16,566 nt of DNA from Bacillota bacterium (GTDB lineage: Bacteria > Nitrospirota_A > Leptospirillia > Leptospirillales > JAMCRA01): contig JAMCRA010000011.1 in assembly GCA_023380285.1 (NCBI GenBank), forward strand, positions 1 through 16,566, written 5' to 3'. The position numbers were made by a program, and so were the translations under genes. Shown one piece after another: positions 5,838-12,994 of the stretch (the stretch's first letter is position 1; every line of letters begins with the position of its first letter). The notes under the pieces are model-generated. The model had not been told where the DNA came from and made no database searches. It saw only the letters and a program-made list of their open reading frames with translations.

Positions 5838-6832
5838 TGGATCCCATACAAAAGACGTTCGATCTTCCCGAAGGGATTGACCACGCCTCTTTTTTTGGGG
5901 AGCTCAATCATCATCTCCGTCTCTTCGAACAGGCTTTTGGCATACGATTGACAGCCAGCGGACATCGTTTGACGGCAACCGGGGAGGAAAGCCGCGTTGT
6001 CCAGGGGGAAAAAGTGATCGGAGAGCTGGCATCCTTGATGGCGTCAGGATATTCCATCCGGGAAGAGGAGATTCGTCAGGCCATAAACTTGACGAAAACA
6101 ACTCCCCATATCACTCTTCGGGACCTCGTTTCAGAGTTTTTGCCCATCAACAGTCGCAAACGAGTCATTTTTCCAAAATCAGCCAACCAGCTTCATTACA
6201 TCCAGGCCATCAAGGCCCACGATATTGTTTTTGGAATTGGTCCCGCTGGGACCGGAAAAACTTATCTTGCGATGGCCATGGCCGTTTTCTACCTGCTCAA
6301 GCACTCTTTCCGACGTATCATCCTGGTAAGGCCCGCTGTCGAGGCCGGAGAAAAACTGGGATTCCTTCCAGGAGATATTGCAGAAAAGATCAACCCATAT
6401 CTTCGCCCACTCTACGACGCTCTGTTTGACATGATCGACGTCGACAAAGTGAACAGGATGATCGACAAGAGAGAAATAGAAATCGCTCCGTTGGCATTCA
6501 TGCGGGGAAGAACCCTGAATGATTCTTTTGTTATTCTGGATGAAGCGCAGAATGCCACCATTGAACAGATGAAAATGTTTCTGACCCGAATCGGTTTTAA
6601 CTCCAAGGCTGTGATCACGGGGGATGTCACACAGATTGACCTTCCACAAGGGCGAACCAGCGGACTCATCGAAGTCCAGAATATATTGAAAAACATATCC
6701 GGCATCGAATTTCTCTATTTTAACGAAGTGGATGTCGTCCGCCACCGGCTCGTTCAGGAAATCATCAAGGCCTACGAACGATATGAAAATCCAGAGAATG
6801 GCCAAAGATCACCTGCGGATAAATCCGCCTGA
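5837..6832 (+). CDS. phoH: PhoH-like P-loop ATPase (YbeZ type)
   Basis: This 331-residue protein has the length and motifs of PhoH/YbeZ. These are cytoplasmic ATPases that bind RNA and work with YbeY in ribosomal RNA maturation. The N-terminal region (1-110) is family-typical, with the GYSIREEEIRQAI segment. Walker A is GPAGTGKT (135-142), Walker B is FVILDEAQNAT (231-241), and between them LVRPAVEAGEKLGFLPGD (163-180) is a PhoH signature. VITGDVTQIDLPQG (259-272) is the usual post-Walker motif. ATG 5837 overlaps the usp stop by one base (TAATG), and CAGGG lies about 7 nt upstream, so translation is likely coupled. It is followed by the membrane HD phosphodiesterase and YbeY, the conserved gene order. 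Confidence 0.97.
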   Translation: MDPIQKTFDLPEGIDHASFFGELNHHLRLFEQAFGIRLTASGHRLTATGEESRVVQGEKVIGELASLMASGYSIREEEIRQAINLTKTTPHITLRDLVSEFLPINSRKRVIFPKSANQLHYIQAIKAHDIVFGIGPAGTGKTYLAMAMAVFYLLKHSFRRIILVRPAVEAGEKLGFLPGDIAEKINPYLRPLYDALFDMIDVDKVNRMIDKREIEIAPLAFMRGRTLNDSFVILDEAQNATIEQMKMFLTRIGFNSKAVITGDVTQIDLPQGRTSGLIEVQNILKNISGIEFLYFNEVDVVRHRLVQEIIKAYERYENPENGQRSPADKSA

Positions 6833-8369
6833 CCCGAGAAGCTTCAGGCTGACTCTTCTTTTGACAGGAACTGCTCTGTTTATGGGGGGAGGATTCTGGG
6901 ACCGGACTATTTTATCCGCTCTCCAGATCTCCTCCCTCCCATCATCCACTCCCTTTGCAAGAGAGTCCTTGTACAACAGTCTCTCTTTTCTGACAGGGGG
7001 GCTCCTGCTGGCGGTTTTTGTCTTTCTGGCAGCCCGTTCTATCCGGGAGGCTGTTGATCACTCTCCTGACATGTTTGAACGCATCAACCAGAAGTCCGTC
7101 AGCATCCTCTTTTTTTCTCTTCTTTGCGGATCATGGATTCTGACCGTTTTTCCGGCACCATGGCTCCTTGCATCAGGAAGATTCGGTGTGCCGCTGGAAA
7201 GCCGGGCAACCATTCTTGCGCTTCCAACCCTCATCGCAGCTGCACTTTCGACGCATCTCATCGGAAAACGGCAATCTGTCGCCCTGTCCCTTGTCACCGG
7301 CATCTCGATCAGTTTTCTGCCCCATTCTCAACCCTGGACTTCCGTATTCATTTTGATCGCAGGAATCCTTGCAGGTTTTTCAACAGCCCTTTTCCGGGGA
7401 CGCATCGGCTTTATCAAATCCGGCATACTCACCGGTCTTGTTCTCTTTCTGATGGAGTTGGCGGAACACCTGTACTGGAATTCTTCAAGTCCACTCGAGC
7501 CTCTGATCCTGTTTGTCACAGGAATCTCGGCAGGATTGTTATCCGCTCTTGGAGCGGTCTTTCTTCTCCCATTAATTGAACGGGGGTTCGGCGTTCTCTC
7601 GGACATGGCCCTGACCGAGCTTCTTGATGTCAATCACCCTCTTCTTCGGGAGTTTTACCTTAAAGCCCCCGGATCCTACCAGCACAGCATGTCCCTCGCC
7701 TACCTGTCGGAAGCCGCGGCAACATCCATCGGAGAAAATCCGAAACTCGCGCGTATCAGTGCCTACTTTCATGATATTGGAAAAATGGAACGACCCCAGT
7801 ATTTTATCGAAAACCAGGCCGCCTATAATCGTCATGAACTTTTGACCCCGAGAATGAGCGCGATCATCCTGATCGATCACGTCCGGCGCGGGATCGAAAT
7901 CGGACATCGATATCACTTGCCGCAGATCGTGATTGATGCAATTCCCGAACATCACGGGACCCGCCTCATGCAATTCTTTTACAGAAAAGCGTTCGAACAG
8001 GAATCGGAAGAGCACAAGATGGGACCGGATTCGGATTTTCGTTATCCCGGACCGAAGCCCCGATCGAGAATTACAGCGATCATCATGCTTGCTGATGCCG
8101 TCGAAGCAGCTGGACGGGTCTTGCAAAGGTCTTCTCCAACTCCCGCAAGAATCCAGGGGATGATCGAAGACGTATTTTCAGATATCATCAAAGATGGCCA
8201 GCTGGATGAATCTCCGCTCACTCTTGAAGAGATCGCCGTCATCAAGCGAACATTCACACAAATTCTCGTATCGATATACCACCACCGGATTCCATATCCC
8301 AAAGCAACCACTTCCGGACAGAAAAAAAATTCTCCGGAAAAGGTTCAGGGAGCTTTCAATGCCCGTTGA
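6783..8369 (+). CDS. Membrane HD-domain phosphodiesterase, 7TM-HD (YqfF/PgpH-like) without the large extracellular domain
   Basis: Numbered from ATG 6783, the 528-residue protein has one membrane helix (about 22-38), then only some 28 residues before seven further helices (about 65-85, 105-125, 142-160, 163-180, 186-204, 210-231, 240-265). A cytoplasmic HD domain follows. Its metal ligands are all present: H301 (YQHS), H330-D331 (YFHDIGK), H366, H390-H391 (PEHHG) and D438 (LADAVEA). In PgpH this fold hydrolyses cyclic di-AMP. That family normally carries about 250 extracellular residues (7TMR-HDED) between helices 1 and 2, absent here, which explains the short length. The start is uncertain: ATG 6732, 6783 and 6798 are all in frame inside the phoH end and none has a strong Shine-Dalgarno. 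It ends inside ybeY. The substrate is inferred from the family. Confidence 0.9.
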   Translation: MKIQRMAKDHLRINPPDPRSFRLTLLLTGTALFMGGGFWDRTILSALQISSLPSSTPFARESLYNSLSFLTGGLLLAVFVFLAARSIREAVDHSPDMFERINQKSVSILFFSLLCGSWILTVFPAPWLLASGRFGVPLESRATILALPTLIAAALSTHLIGKRQSVALSLVTGISISFLPHSQPWTSVFILIAGILAGFSTALFRGRIGFIKSGILTGLVLFLMELAEHLYWNSSSPLEPLILFVTGISAGLLSALGAVFLLPLIERGFGVLSDMALTELLDVNHPLLREFYLKAPGSYQHSMSLAYLSEAAATSIGENPKLARISAYFHDIGKMERPQYFIENQAAYNRHELLTPRMSAIILIDHVRRGIEIGHRYHLPQIVIDAIPEHHGTRLMQFFYRKAFEQESEEHKMGPDSDFRYPGPKPRSRITAIIMLADAVEAAGRVLQRSSPTPARIQGMIEDVFSDIIKDGQLDESPLTLEEIAVIKRTFTQILVSIYHHRIPYPKATTSGQKKNSPEKVQGAFNAR

Positions 8370-8868
8370 AATCGACAATCGCCAGAAAAAGTTTCCGGTG
8401 GACACCCTTGCGCTCTCTCTTCTGGCAAACGAGGCCCAAAAAACACTGGGAGAGGCCCAAAAAAATGTCACCATTACGTTCGTCAATAACCGTCGGATCC
8501 GGATTGTCAACCGGGAATATCGTGGAAAGAACAGGTCGACTGACGTCTTGTCTTTTTCCTACCCTTCTCCTCCCTTTCCCGACATTCCCTTTCCGGACGG
8601 AGAAATTCTCATCTCGACGGAAAAGGCTGAACGCCAGGCCCGCGAACAAAATATCCCGCTGGAAACAGAAATCGTCAACCTGATCATTCATGGCTTGTGT
8701 CATCTCGCCGGACATGACCACGAGACAGGACCGGAAGACGCCCTCCGTATGAAACACGCGGAACGGAAGATCGCCAAAACACTTCAGAAAGTGATTGTCA
8801 AACGGAATCTTTTTTCAATCGGACCACAAAACGCGCCGAGCCAGATTTTTGGAAAAATTCCCGACTGA
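8359..8868 (+). CDS. ybeY: Endoribonuclease YbeY (16S rRNA maturation)
   Basis: This 169-residue protein is a single-domain zinc-dependent endoribonuclease acting in 16S rRNA 3'-end maturation and ribosome quality control. The metal site is complete: H111, H115 and H121 in IIHGLCHLAGHDH. The preceding family motif VNREYRGKNRSTDVLSFSY (50-68) is clear. The last 20 residues (NLFSIGPQNAPSQIFGKIPD) extend past the usual end and are unrecognised. ATG 8359 is chosen over longer in-frame starts because AGGGAG lies 6 nt upstream and the family N-terminus begins here. The gene overlaps the HD phosphodiesterase stop by 11 nt, indicating translational coupling. phoH lies one gene upstream, matching the functional PhoH-YbeY pairing. 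Confidence 0.96.
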   Translation: MPVEIDNRQKKFPVDTLALSLLANEAQKTLGEAQKNVTITFVNNRRIRIVNREYRGKNRSTDVLSFSYPSPPFPDIPFPDGEILISTEKAERQAREQNIPLETEIVNLIIHGLCHLAGHDHETGPEDALRMKHAERKIAKTLQKVIVKRNLFSIGPQNAPSQIFGKIPD

Positions 8869-8898
8869 CGGAATTCTCAGAAGAAGGACAGGTTTCTC

Positions 8899-9828
8899 AT
8901 GAATATTCTGCAACGCTTGGGTGCCGGATTGAAAAAAACCCGGGAAAAACTGGGAAACAATCTTGCACAACTGTTCGGAAAAGAACGGTCTCCCCAGTTT
9001 TACGAAGAACTTGAGGACCTTCTGATCCTCTCTGATGTTGGCCCGGAACAAGCAACTCTTTTGATTCGGGATTTGAAAGATTGGGAAAAAAATTCGGGAA
9101 ATGGGACAAAAGGAGATCCACTGCTCTTTTTGGAAGAGAGAATAGCGAGTTTCTTTCCACTGAATCCTCCGGTGTGGGTCGAACAGCCTGACTGGAAGCC
9201 CGTTGTCATCCTGATGGTCGGCGTCAACGGGGTGGGCAAAACCACAACAACCGGAAAACTCGCGCACCGATTCCAGCAAGACGGGAAGTCCGTCATCCTG
9301 GGGGCCGCAGACACCTTTCGAGCGGCAGCGGTCCAGCAGTTGCGCCTCTGGGGAGAAAAACTGGAAATCCCTGTTGTTCACCAGAAGGAAGGTGCCGATC
9401 CGGCAGCGGTCGCTTTCGATACCGTCAAAGCAGCCCTGGCCCGAAAAGTGGATGTTGCCATCATCGATACGGCGGGAAGGCTCCAGACAAAACACAATCT
9501 GATGGCAGAACTTGGGAAGATCCATGGACTGGTCAAAAGGGAAATGGAAGACAGGCCCTTTGAAACACTGATCGTCCTGGACTCAACTCTTGGGCAGAAC
9601 ACTGTCAGCCAGATGGAACATTTCCGGAAAGCCATCCCGGTTTCCGGAATGATCCTCACCAAACTTGATGGCACCTCAAAAGGAGGGATTGTCGTCAGCC
9701 TGGCCCGAAAATTTCATCTTCCGGTCAGGTTTGTCGGGGTTGGAGAGGGAAAGGACGACCTTGTGGAATTCGATCCGGTTCTCTATGCACGGGCCCTTTT
9801 GAGACCGGAAGACTCTTCCCGGTTCTAG
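8899..9828 (+). CDS. ftsY: Signal recognition particle receptor FtsY
   Basis: This 309-residue SRP GTPase docks ribosome-SRP complexes at the inner membrane for co-translational insertion. The N-terminal helical N domain (about 1-95) is short, with no long acidic A domain, so membrane association would rely on the amphipathic start (MNILQRLGAGLKKTREKLG). The G domain has G1 GVNGVGKTTTT (108-118), the AADTFRAAAVQQL insertion-box motif (136-148), G3 DTAGR (190-194), G4 TKLD (254-257) in TKLDGTSKGG, and closing GVGEGKDDLVEF (280-291). All nucleotide-binding residues are present. It begins 30 nt after ybeY with AAGGACAGG before the ATG, so it is likely the last gene of the usp-phoH-HD-ybeY transcript. 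The stop TAG (9826-9828) shares CTAG with the convergent aroE stop. Confidence 0.97.
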   Translation: MNILQRLGAGLKKTREKLGNNLAQLFGKERSPQFYEELEDLLILSDVGPEQATLLIRDLKDWEKNSGNGTKGDPLLFLEERIASFFPLNPPVWVEQPDWKPVVILMVGVNGVGKTTTTGKLAHRFQQDGKSVILGAADTFRAAAVQQLRLWGEKLEIPVVHQKEGADPAAVAFDTVKAALARKVDVAIIDTAGRLQTKHNLMAELGKIHGLVKREMEDRPFETLIVLDSTLGQNTVSQMEHFRKAIPVSGMILTKLDGTSKGGIVVSLARKFHLPVRFVGVGEGKDDLVEFDPVLYARALLRPEDSSRF

Positions 9829-10715
9829 ACCATTTTGGGCATTTCACCTCCAAAGGAAAGGCTCCTTCCCAATTTTTTCCGGAGAGCCTCGGCCATGACG
9901 TCTCTCGGCGCCGACTGTCCCGTCCATATCTCAAATGACAAAGCACCCTGTTCGAGAAGCATTCGGAGGCCATCTTCCACGGGTCTCTTCAGGGACAACC
10001 CAACCTTCAGAAAGGATGTCGGCAGACCATCCGGCCGATAGGACAAGTCAAAAAATCCTTTGATACCGGAGCAGTCCACCCTGTCCAGAAGTGCAAACCT
10101 GTCCGGAAAAGCTTCCCGAGACAGAGCGTTGATCAGGACGTCGCATTCCCCAACTCCCTGATTGGACATCTCCTCAAGGGAAATCACCGATATCTCTTTC
10201 CTCGTATCCGGGGAAAAAAGAGAATCCAGAAGCCTATGTGCTCGATCAAGAGAACGATTGGCAATGGTTAAACGACGGAAACCAGACTCCCGGAGAGCAA
10301 AAAGCACACTTCTGACAGACCCTCCAGCCCCCAAAACCATCGGATGGGACACGTCTTTCTTTATTTTGCTTTGCAGAAAATGGCGAAATGCTTCCTGAAA
10401 TCCCCCGACATCGGTGTTCGAACCGAACCATCCGTCAGCTTTCCGGGAAACCGTATTGACGGCACCGACAATTGTTGAGATACGGTCCTTCCCCGCAACC
10501 AGTCCGGAAACCGCCTCCTTGTGGGGAATTGTCACGTTAAATCCTTCGACACCAAGAATTTCCATCGACTTCAAGGCGATCCCGATTTGATCCGGAGGAA
10601 TTTCAAAAGGCACATAAGCCGCGTCAAGGCCCAAGGATTCCATTGCCGCCTGCTGGAACAAAGGGGACAGGGAGTGGGAAACAGGATAACCAATCACTCC
10701 ATAGAGTTTTTTCAT
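9825..10715 (-). CDS. aroE: Shikimate dehydrogenase (NADP+)
   Basis: This 296-residue cytoplasmic enzyme reduces 3-dehydroshikimate to shikimate in aromatic amino-acid synthesis. Substrate-site motifs are SHSLSP (13-18), NVTIPHKE (60-67, catalytic K66), GAVNT (84-88) and NTDVGGF (100-106, catalytic D102). The Rossmann glycine loop is LGAGGSVRSV (128-137), followed by NRS (153-155). DLSYRPDG (223-230) and MLLEQGALSFEIWTG (252-266, Q256) close the active site. INALSREAF replaces the more usual INAT-GM segment, a mild divergence. The open frame reaches TTG 10793, but the family N-terminus (MKKLYGVIGYPVSHS) begins at ATG 10715. The Shine-Dalgarno there is poor (GAAAAGA). It lies 38 nt after a small membrane-protein gene on the same strand, and its stop overlaps that of ftsY. 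Confidence 0.95.
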   Translation of the reverse strand: MKKLYGVIGYPVSHSLSPLFQQAAMESLGLDAAYVPFEIPPDQIGIALKSMEILGVEGFNVTIPHKEAVSGLVAGKDRISTIVGAVNTVSRKADGWFGSNTDVGGFQEAFRHFLQSKIKKDVSHPMVLGAGGSVRSVLFALRESGFRRLTIANRSLDRAHRLLDSLFSPDTRKEISVISLEEMSNQGVGECDVLINALSREAFPDRFALLDRVDCSGIKGFFDLSYRPDGLPTSFLKVGLSLKRPVEDGLRMLLEQGALSFEIWTGQSAPRDVMAEALRKKLGRSLSFGGEMPKMV

Positions 10716-10753
10716 TCTTTTCGGAAGACTCTTGGGAAGAGAAAAAGCATGGA

Positions 10754-11008
10754 CTAGGCGATCTCCTTCAGAACGTACCGGAAAATGACCCAAAGAACGA
10801 TGCCGACCAGAAGGGTGACTCCGGCGATGAGGGCTGCTTTCGGACCGGCGAAAATCATATAGAAAAAGACGAAAAGAAGAAAAAGACCGAGGACAAAATA
10901 GACGAAAGCTCTTATCCAGTCCTTTCCAGTCATTTTTTCCTCATCGGCGGGGTCTGCCTTCCCCTCCGTTTCCTCCGACCGGGTATCGTGCACGCTTGCC
11001 GGATCCAT
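10754..11008 (-). CDS. Small two-helix membrane protein of unknown function
   Basis: The 84-residue protein has a polar, acidic first third (MDPASVHDTRSEETEGKADP) with no signal-like features. Two hydrophobic segments follow: AFVYFVLGLFLLFVFFYMIF (34-53) and ALIAGVTLLVGIVLWVIF (59-76), with a short GPKA turn between them. It ends RYVLKEIA. This predicts a hairpin inner-membrane protein with the N-terminus in the cytoplasm. AAGGAAGG lies 6 nt before ATG 11008, so it is a credible gene. It precedes aroE by 38 nt and they probably share a transcript. I do not recognise the family and no function can be assigned. Confidence 0.75.
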   Translation of the reverse strand: MDPASVHDTRSEETEGKADPADEEKMTGKDWIRAFVYFVLGLFLLFVFFYMIFAGPKAALIAGVTLLVGIVLWVIFRYVLKEIA

Positions 11009-11059
11009 TGGGAACCTTCCTTCTTGTAAAAATCGGTTAAGTCCTCTCCCCCGCGATAC

Positions 11060-11073
11060 CTTGTAGTATAATC
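11060..11073 (+). promoter_or_regulatory. Predicted promoter core (-10) for uvrC
   Basis: CTTGTAGTATAATC contains a perfect TATAAT at 11067-11072, giving a start near 11079 and a leader of about 25 nt. No good -35 hexamer is visible at 16-18 nt. The same 14-mer, with one difference, occurs at 1880-1893. Transcription from here would produce the uvrC-AAA transcript. Confidence 0.4.
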
Positions 11074-11094
11074 AACCCGTCCGCCCGAGAACAA
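11065..11094 (-). promoter_or_regulatory. Predicted promoter for the small membrane protein and aroE
   Basis: On the minus strand TTGTTC (11094-11089) and TATACT (11070-11065) are 18 nt apart. Transcription would start near 11058, about 50 nt upstream of the ATG at 11008. Its -10 element overlaps the TATAAT (11067-11072) read toward uvrC on the other strand, so the two directions would compete for polymerase. Confidence 0.45.
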
Positions 11095-11104
11095 TGGAGG
11101 GAAT

Positions 11105-12994
11105 GTGTCGAACCCAGAGAATTCGTCTGCGAATCTCCCTTTTTCATCCCTTGTCGAAGACCGTCTGAGAACTCTTCCGGAAGAGCCGGGTGTCTATCTC
11201 ATGAAGAGTGAAACCGGTGAGGTCCTCTATGTGGGAAAATCCCGAAGTCTTAAGGACCGGGTCCGCTCCTATTTCCAGGAGACGAGAGTCCGTTCCACGA
11301 GGATAGCCCTTCTCGTATCACGCGTTCGGGATCTCGAGATTATACGGACGAAAACAGAACTGGATGCCCTTATCCTCGAAAACACGCTGATCAAACGATA
11401 TCGCCCCCGATACAATGTCCTCCTCCGGGACGATAAAACATACCCCTACCTGAAATTCAGCTGGAACGACACTTACCCACGACTCACCGTCACGCGCCGG
11501 GTTCGAAACGACGGGAGTCTCTATTTTGGTCCCTACCCCAATCCCTCGGCCATGAAAGACACGCTCAGGCTTATTCGACGGACATTCCCGCTGGCGACCT
11601 GCACCATTCCTCTCGATAAACCAACACTTGAAAGGCCTTGCGTCGAATACCAGATCAAAAGATGCCTTGGCCCTTGCGTTGAGGGACTGACTACAGAAAC
11701 GGAATACCGGCAGGTGGCAATGGGCGTCCGCCTTTTTCTCCAGGGCAAGAGCAACGATCTTCTGTACCTACTGGAAAACGAGATGAAAGCACGCGCAAAA
11801 AACCTTGAGTTTGAAAAAGCCGCTGCCGTCCGCGACCGGTACAGGAATGTCCTTCAGGTTTTGGAAAAACATACCGTCTCCTTTCCCTTTCATCATCCGA
11901 TCGATGGACTCTATCTGGCACGCAGTGGCACGACGGCGGTCATGCTGGTGATGCATATACGAAACGGCCTTCTGATCGGCAAAGAGGAAGTTGAGCTCAA
12001 GAATACCGAAGAAGCTTCGGACGAAGAACTTCTCGTCGCCTTTCTCGAACAGTTCTACGGAAAAGAGTCCGCCTTCCTTCCGGGTGAAATTCTTCTTCCC
12101 GTTTCATTGCCCGAAGAAGACCTCATGACACTCTCCTGGATGTCCGAAAAGAAAGGAGAAGACCCCGTCCGGATAATCTCTCCAAAGAGAGGGGACAAAA
12201 AAATGATTCTGGATCTGGTCAGGGAAAATGCGGAAGAGGCGTTAAATGCCCGCGAAAAGAGATCGCTCAACTCGACAGAAGTACTCGACGAGGCCCGATC
12301 TCTCCTGAAAAGGGATCGTCCCCCGCGACTTCTATGCTGTGTGGACATCTCCAACACTGGAGACCTTCTTCCTGTCGCCTCTCTCGTCACCTTCCAGGAC
12401 GGGAAACCGGAAAAATCGCTTTACCGAAAGTTCCGGATTCGCTACGAAAAAGGCCAGGACGATTTCAAAATGTTGAGCGAGGTGATGGAGCGACAATACA
12501 GAGAAAATCCGCTCCCGGATCTTCTGGTAATCGATGGAGGACCGCTTCAGCTTGATGCCTGCGTCCGGACACTTGAGGAAATGGGGCATGACGATGCCAG
12601 GCGGCGTGTTGTATCCCTCGCCAAGGAACGAACGAACAAGAACAAGTCCGAACGAATCTTTTTTCCCGGACAGGATACGCCGCTCATTCTTCCCGGACAC
12701 CACCCGGTCACACATCTTCTTGTCCGCTTGCGCGATGAAGCCCACCGTTTCGCGATAAAGTATCACCGGACATTAAGAGAAGAGTATCTCACACACTCCC
12801 GGCTTCTGCATATTCCCGGCGTTGGGCCGGCAAGAGAAAAAAAACTTCTCCAGTCTTTCGGATCGGTAAAAAACCTTATGGAAGCAACGATCGAAGAGAT
12901 TGTGCAAAACGCTGGACTATCCGTGGCTCTGGCAACTTCAATCTACCACTCCCTCCGTGACAAACAGGATGCTCCGCCCGGGAGTTCGTCGTGA
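11105..12994 (+). CDS. uvrC: UvrABC excision nuclease subunit C
   Basis: This 629-residue protein makes the dual incisions in nucleotide excision repair after UvrA/UvrB damage recognition. The N-terminal GIY-YIG nuclease is GVYLM...LYVGKSRSLKDRVRSYF (29-57), with E92 in LENTLIK. A Cys-rich segment RPCVEYQIKRCLGPC (177-191) follows. The UvrB-binding UVR motif is LEFEKAAAVRDRYRNVL (234-250). The C-terminal RNase H-like nuclease has D414 (CVDISNT), D477 (LVIDGGPLQL) and H547 (RDEAHRFAI). Helix-hairpin-helix repeats end the protein (HIPGVGPAREKKLLQSFGS, 569-587). All catalytic residues look intact. The start is GTG 11105, with GGAGGG only 3 nt upstream. An ATG two bases earlier is out of frame. 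Its stop overlaps the next gene by GTGA. Confidence 0.97.
   Translation: MSNPENSSANLPFSSLVEDRLRTLPEEPGVYLMKSETGEVLYVGKSRSLKDRVRSYFQETRVRSTRIALLVSRVRDLEIIRTKTELDALILENTLIKRYRPRYNVLLRDDKTYPYLKFSWNDTYPRLTVTRRVRNDGSLYFGPYPNPSAMKDTLRLIRRTFPLATCTIPLDKPTLERPCVEYQIKRCLGPCVEGLTTETEYRQVAMGVRLFLQGKSNDLLYLLENEMKARAKNLEFEKAAAVRDRYRNVLQVLEKHTVSFPFHHPIDGLYLARSGTTAVMLVMHIRNGLLIGKEEVELKNTEEASDEELLVAFLEQFYGKESAFLPGEILLPVSLPEEDLMTLSWMSEKKGEDPVRIISPKRGDKKMILDLVRENAEEALNAREKRSLNSTEVLDEARSLLKRDRPPRLLCCVDISNTGDLLPVASLVTFQDGKPEKSLYRKFRIRYEKGQDDFKMLSEVMERQYRENPLPDLLVIDGGPLQLDACVRTLEEMGHDDARRRVVSLAKERTNKNKSERIFFPGQDTPLILPGHHPVTHLLVRLRDEAHRFAIKYHRTLREEYLTHSRLLHIPGVGPAREKKLLQSFGSVKNLMEATIEEIVQNAGLSVALATSIYHSLRDKQDAPPGSSS

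Noticed and set aside
6179..6805. Minus-strand open frame of 208 codons
   Set aside because: It is antisense to phoH, whose motifs are unambiguous.
10716..10793. Longer AroE starting at TTG 10793
   Set aside because: It would overlap the end of the small membrane protein, and the family N-terminus begins at ATG 10715.
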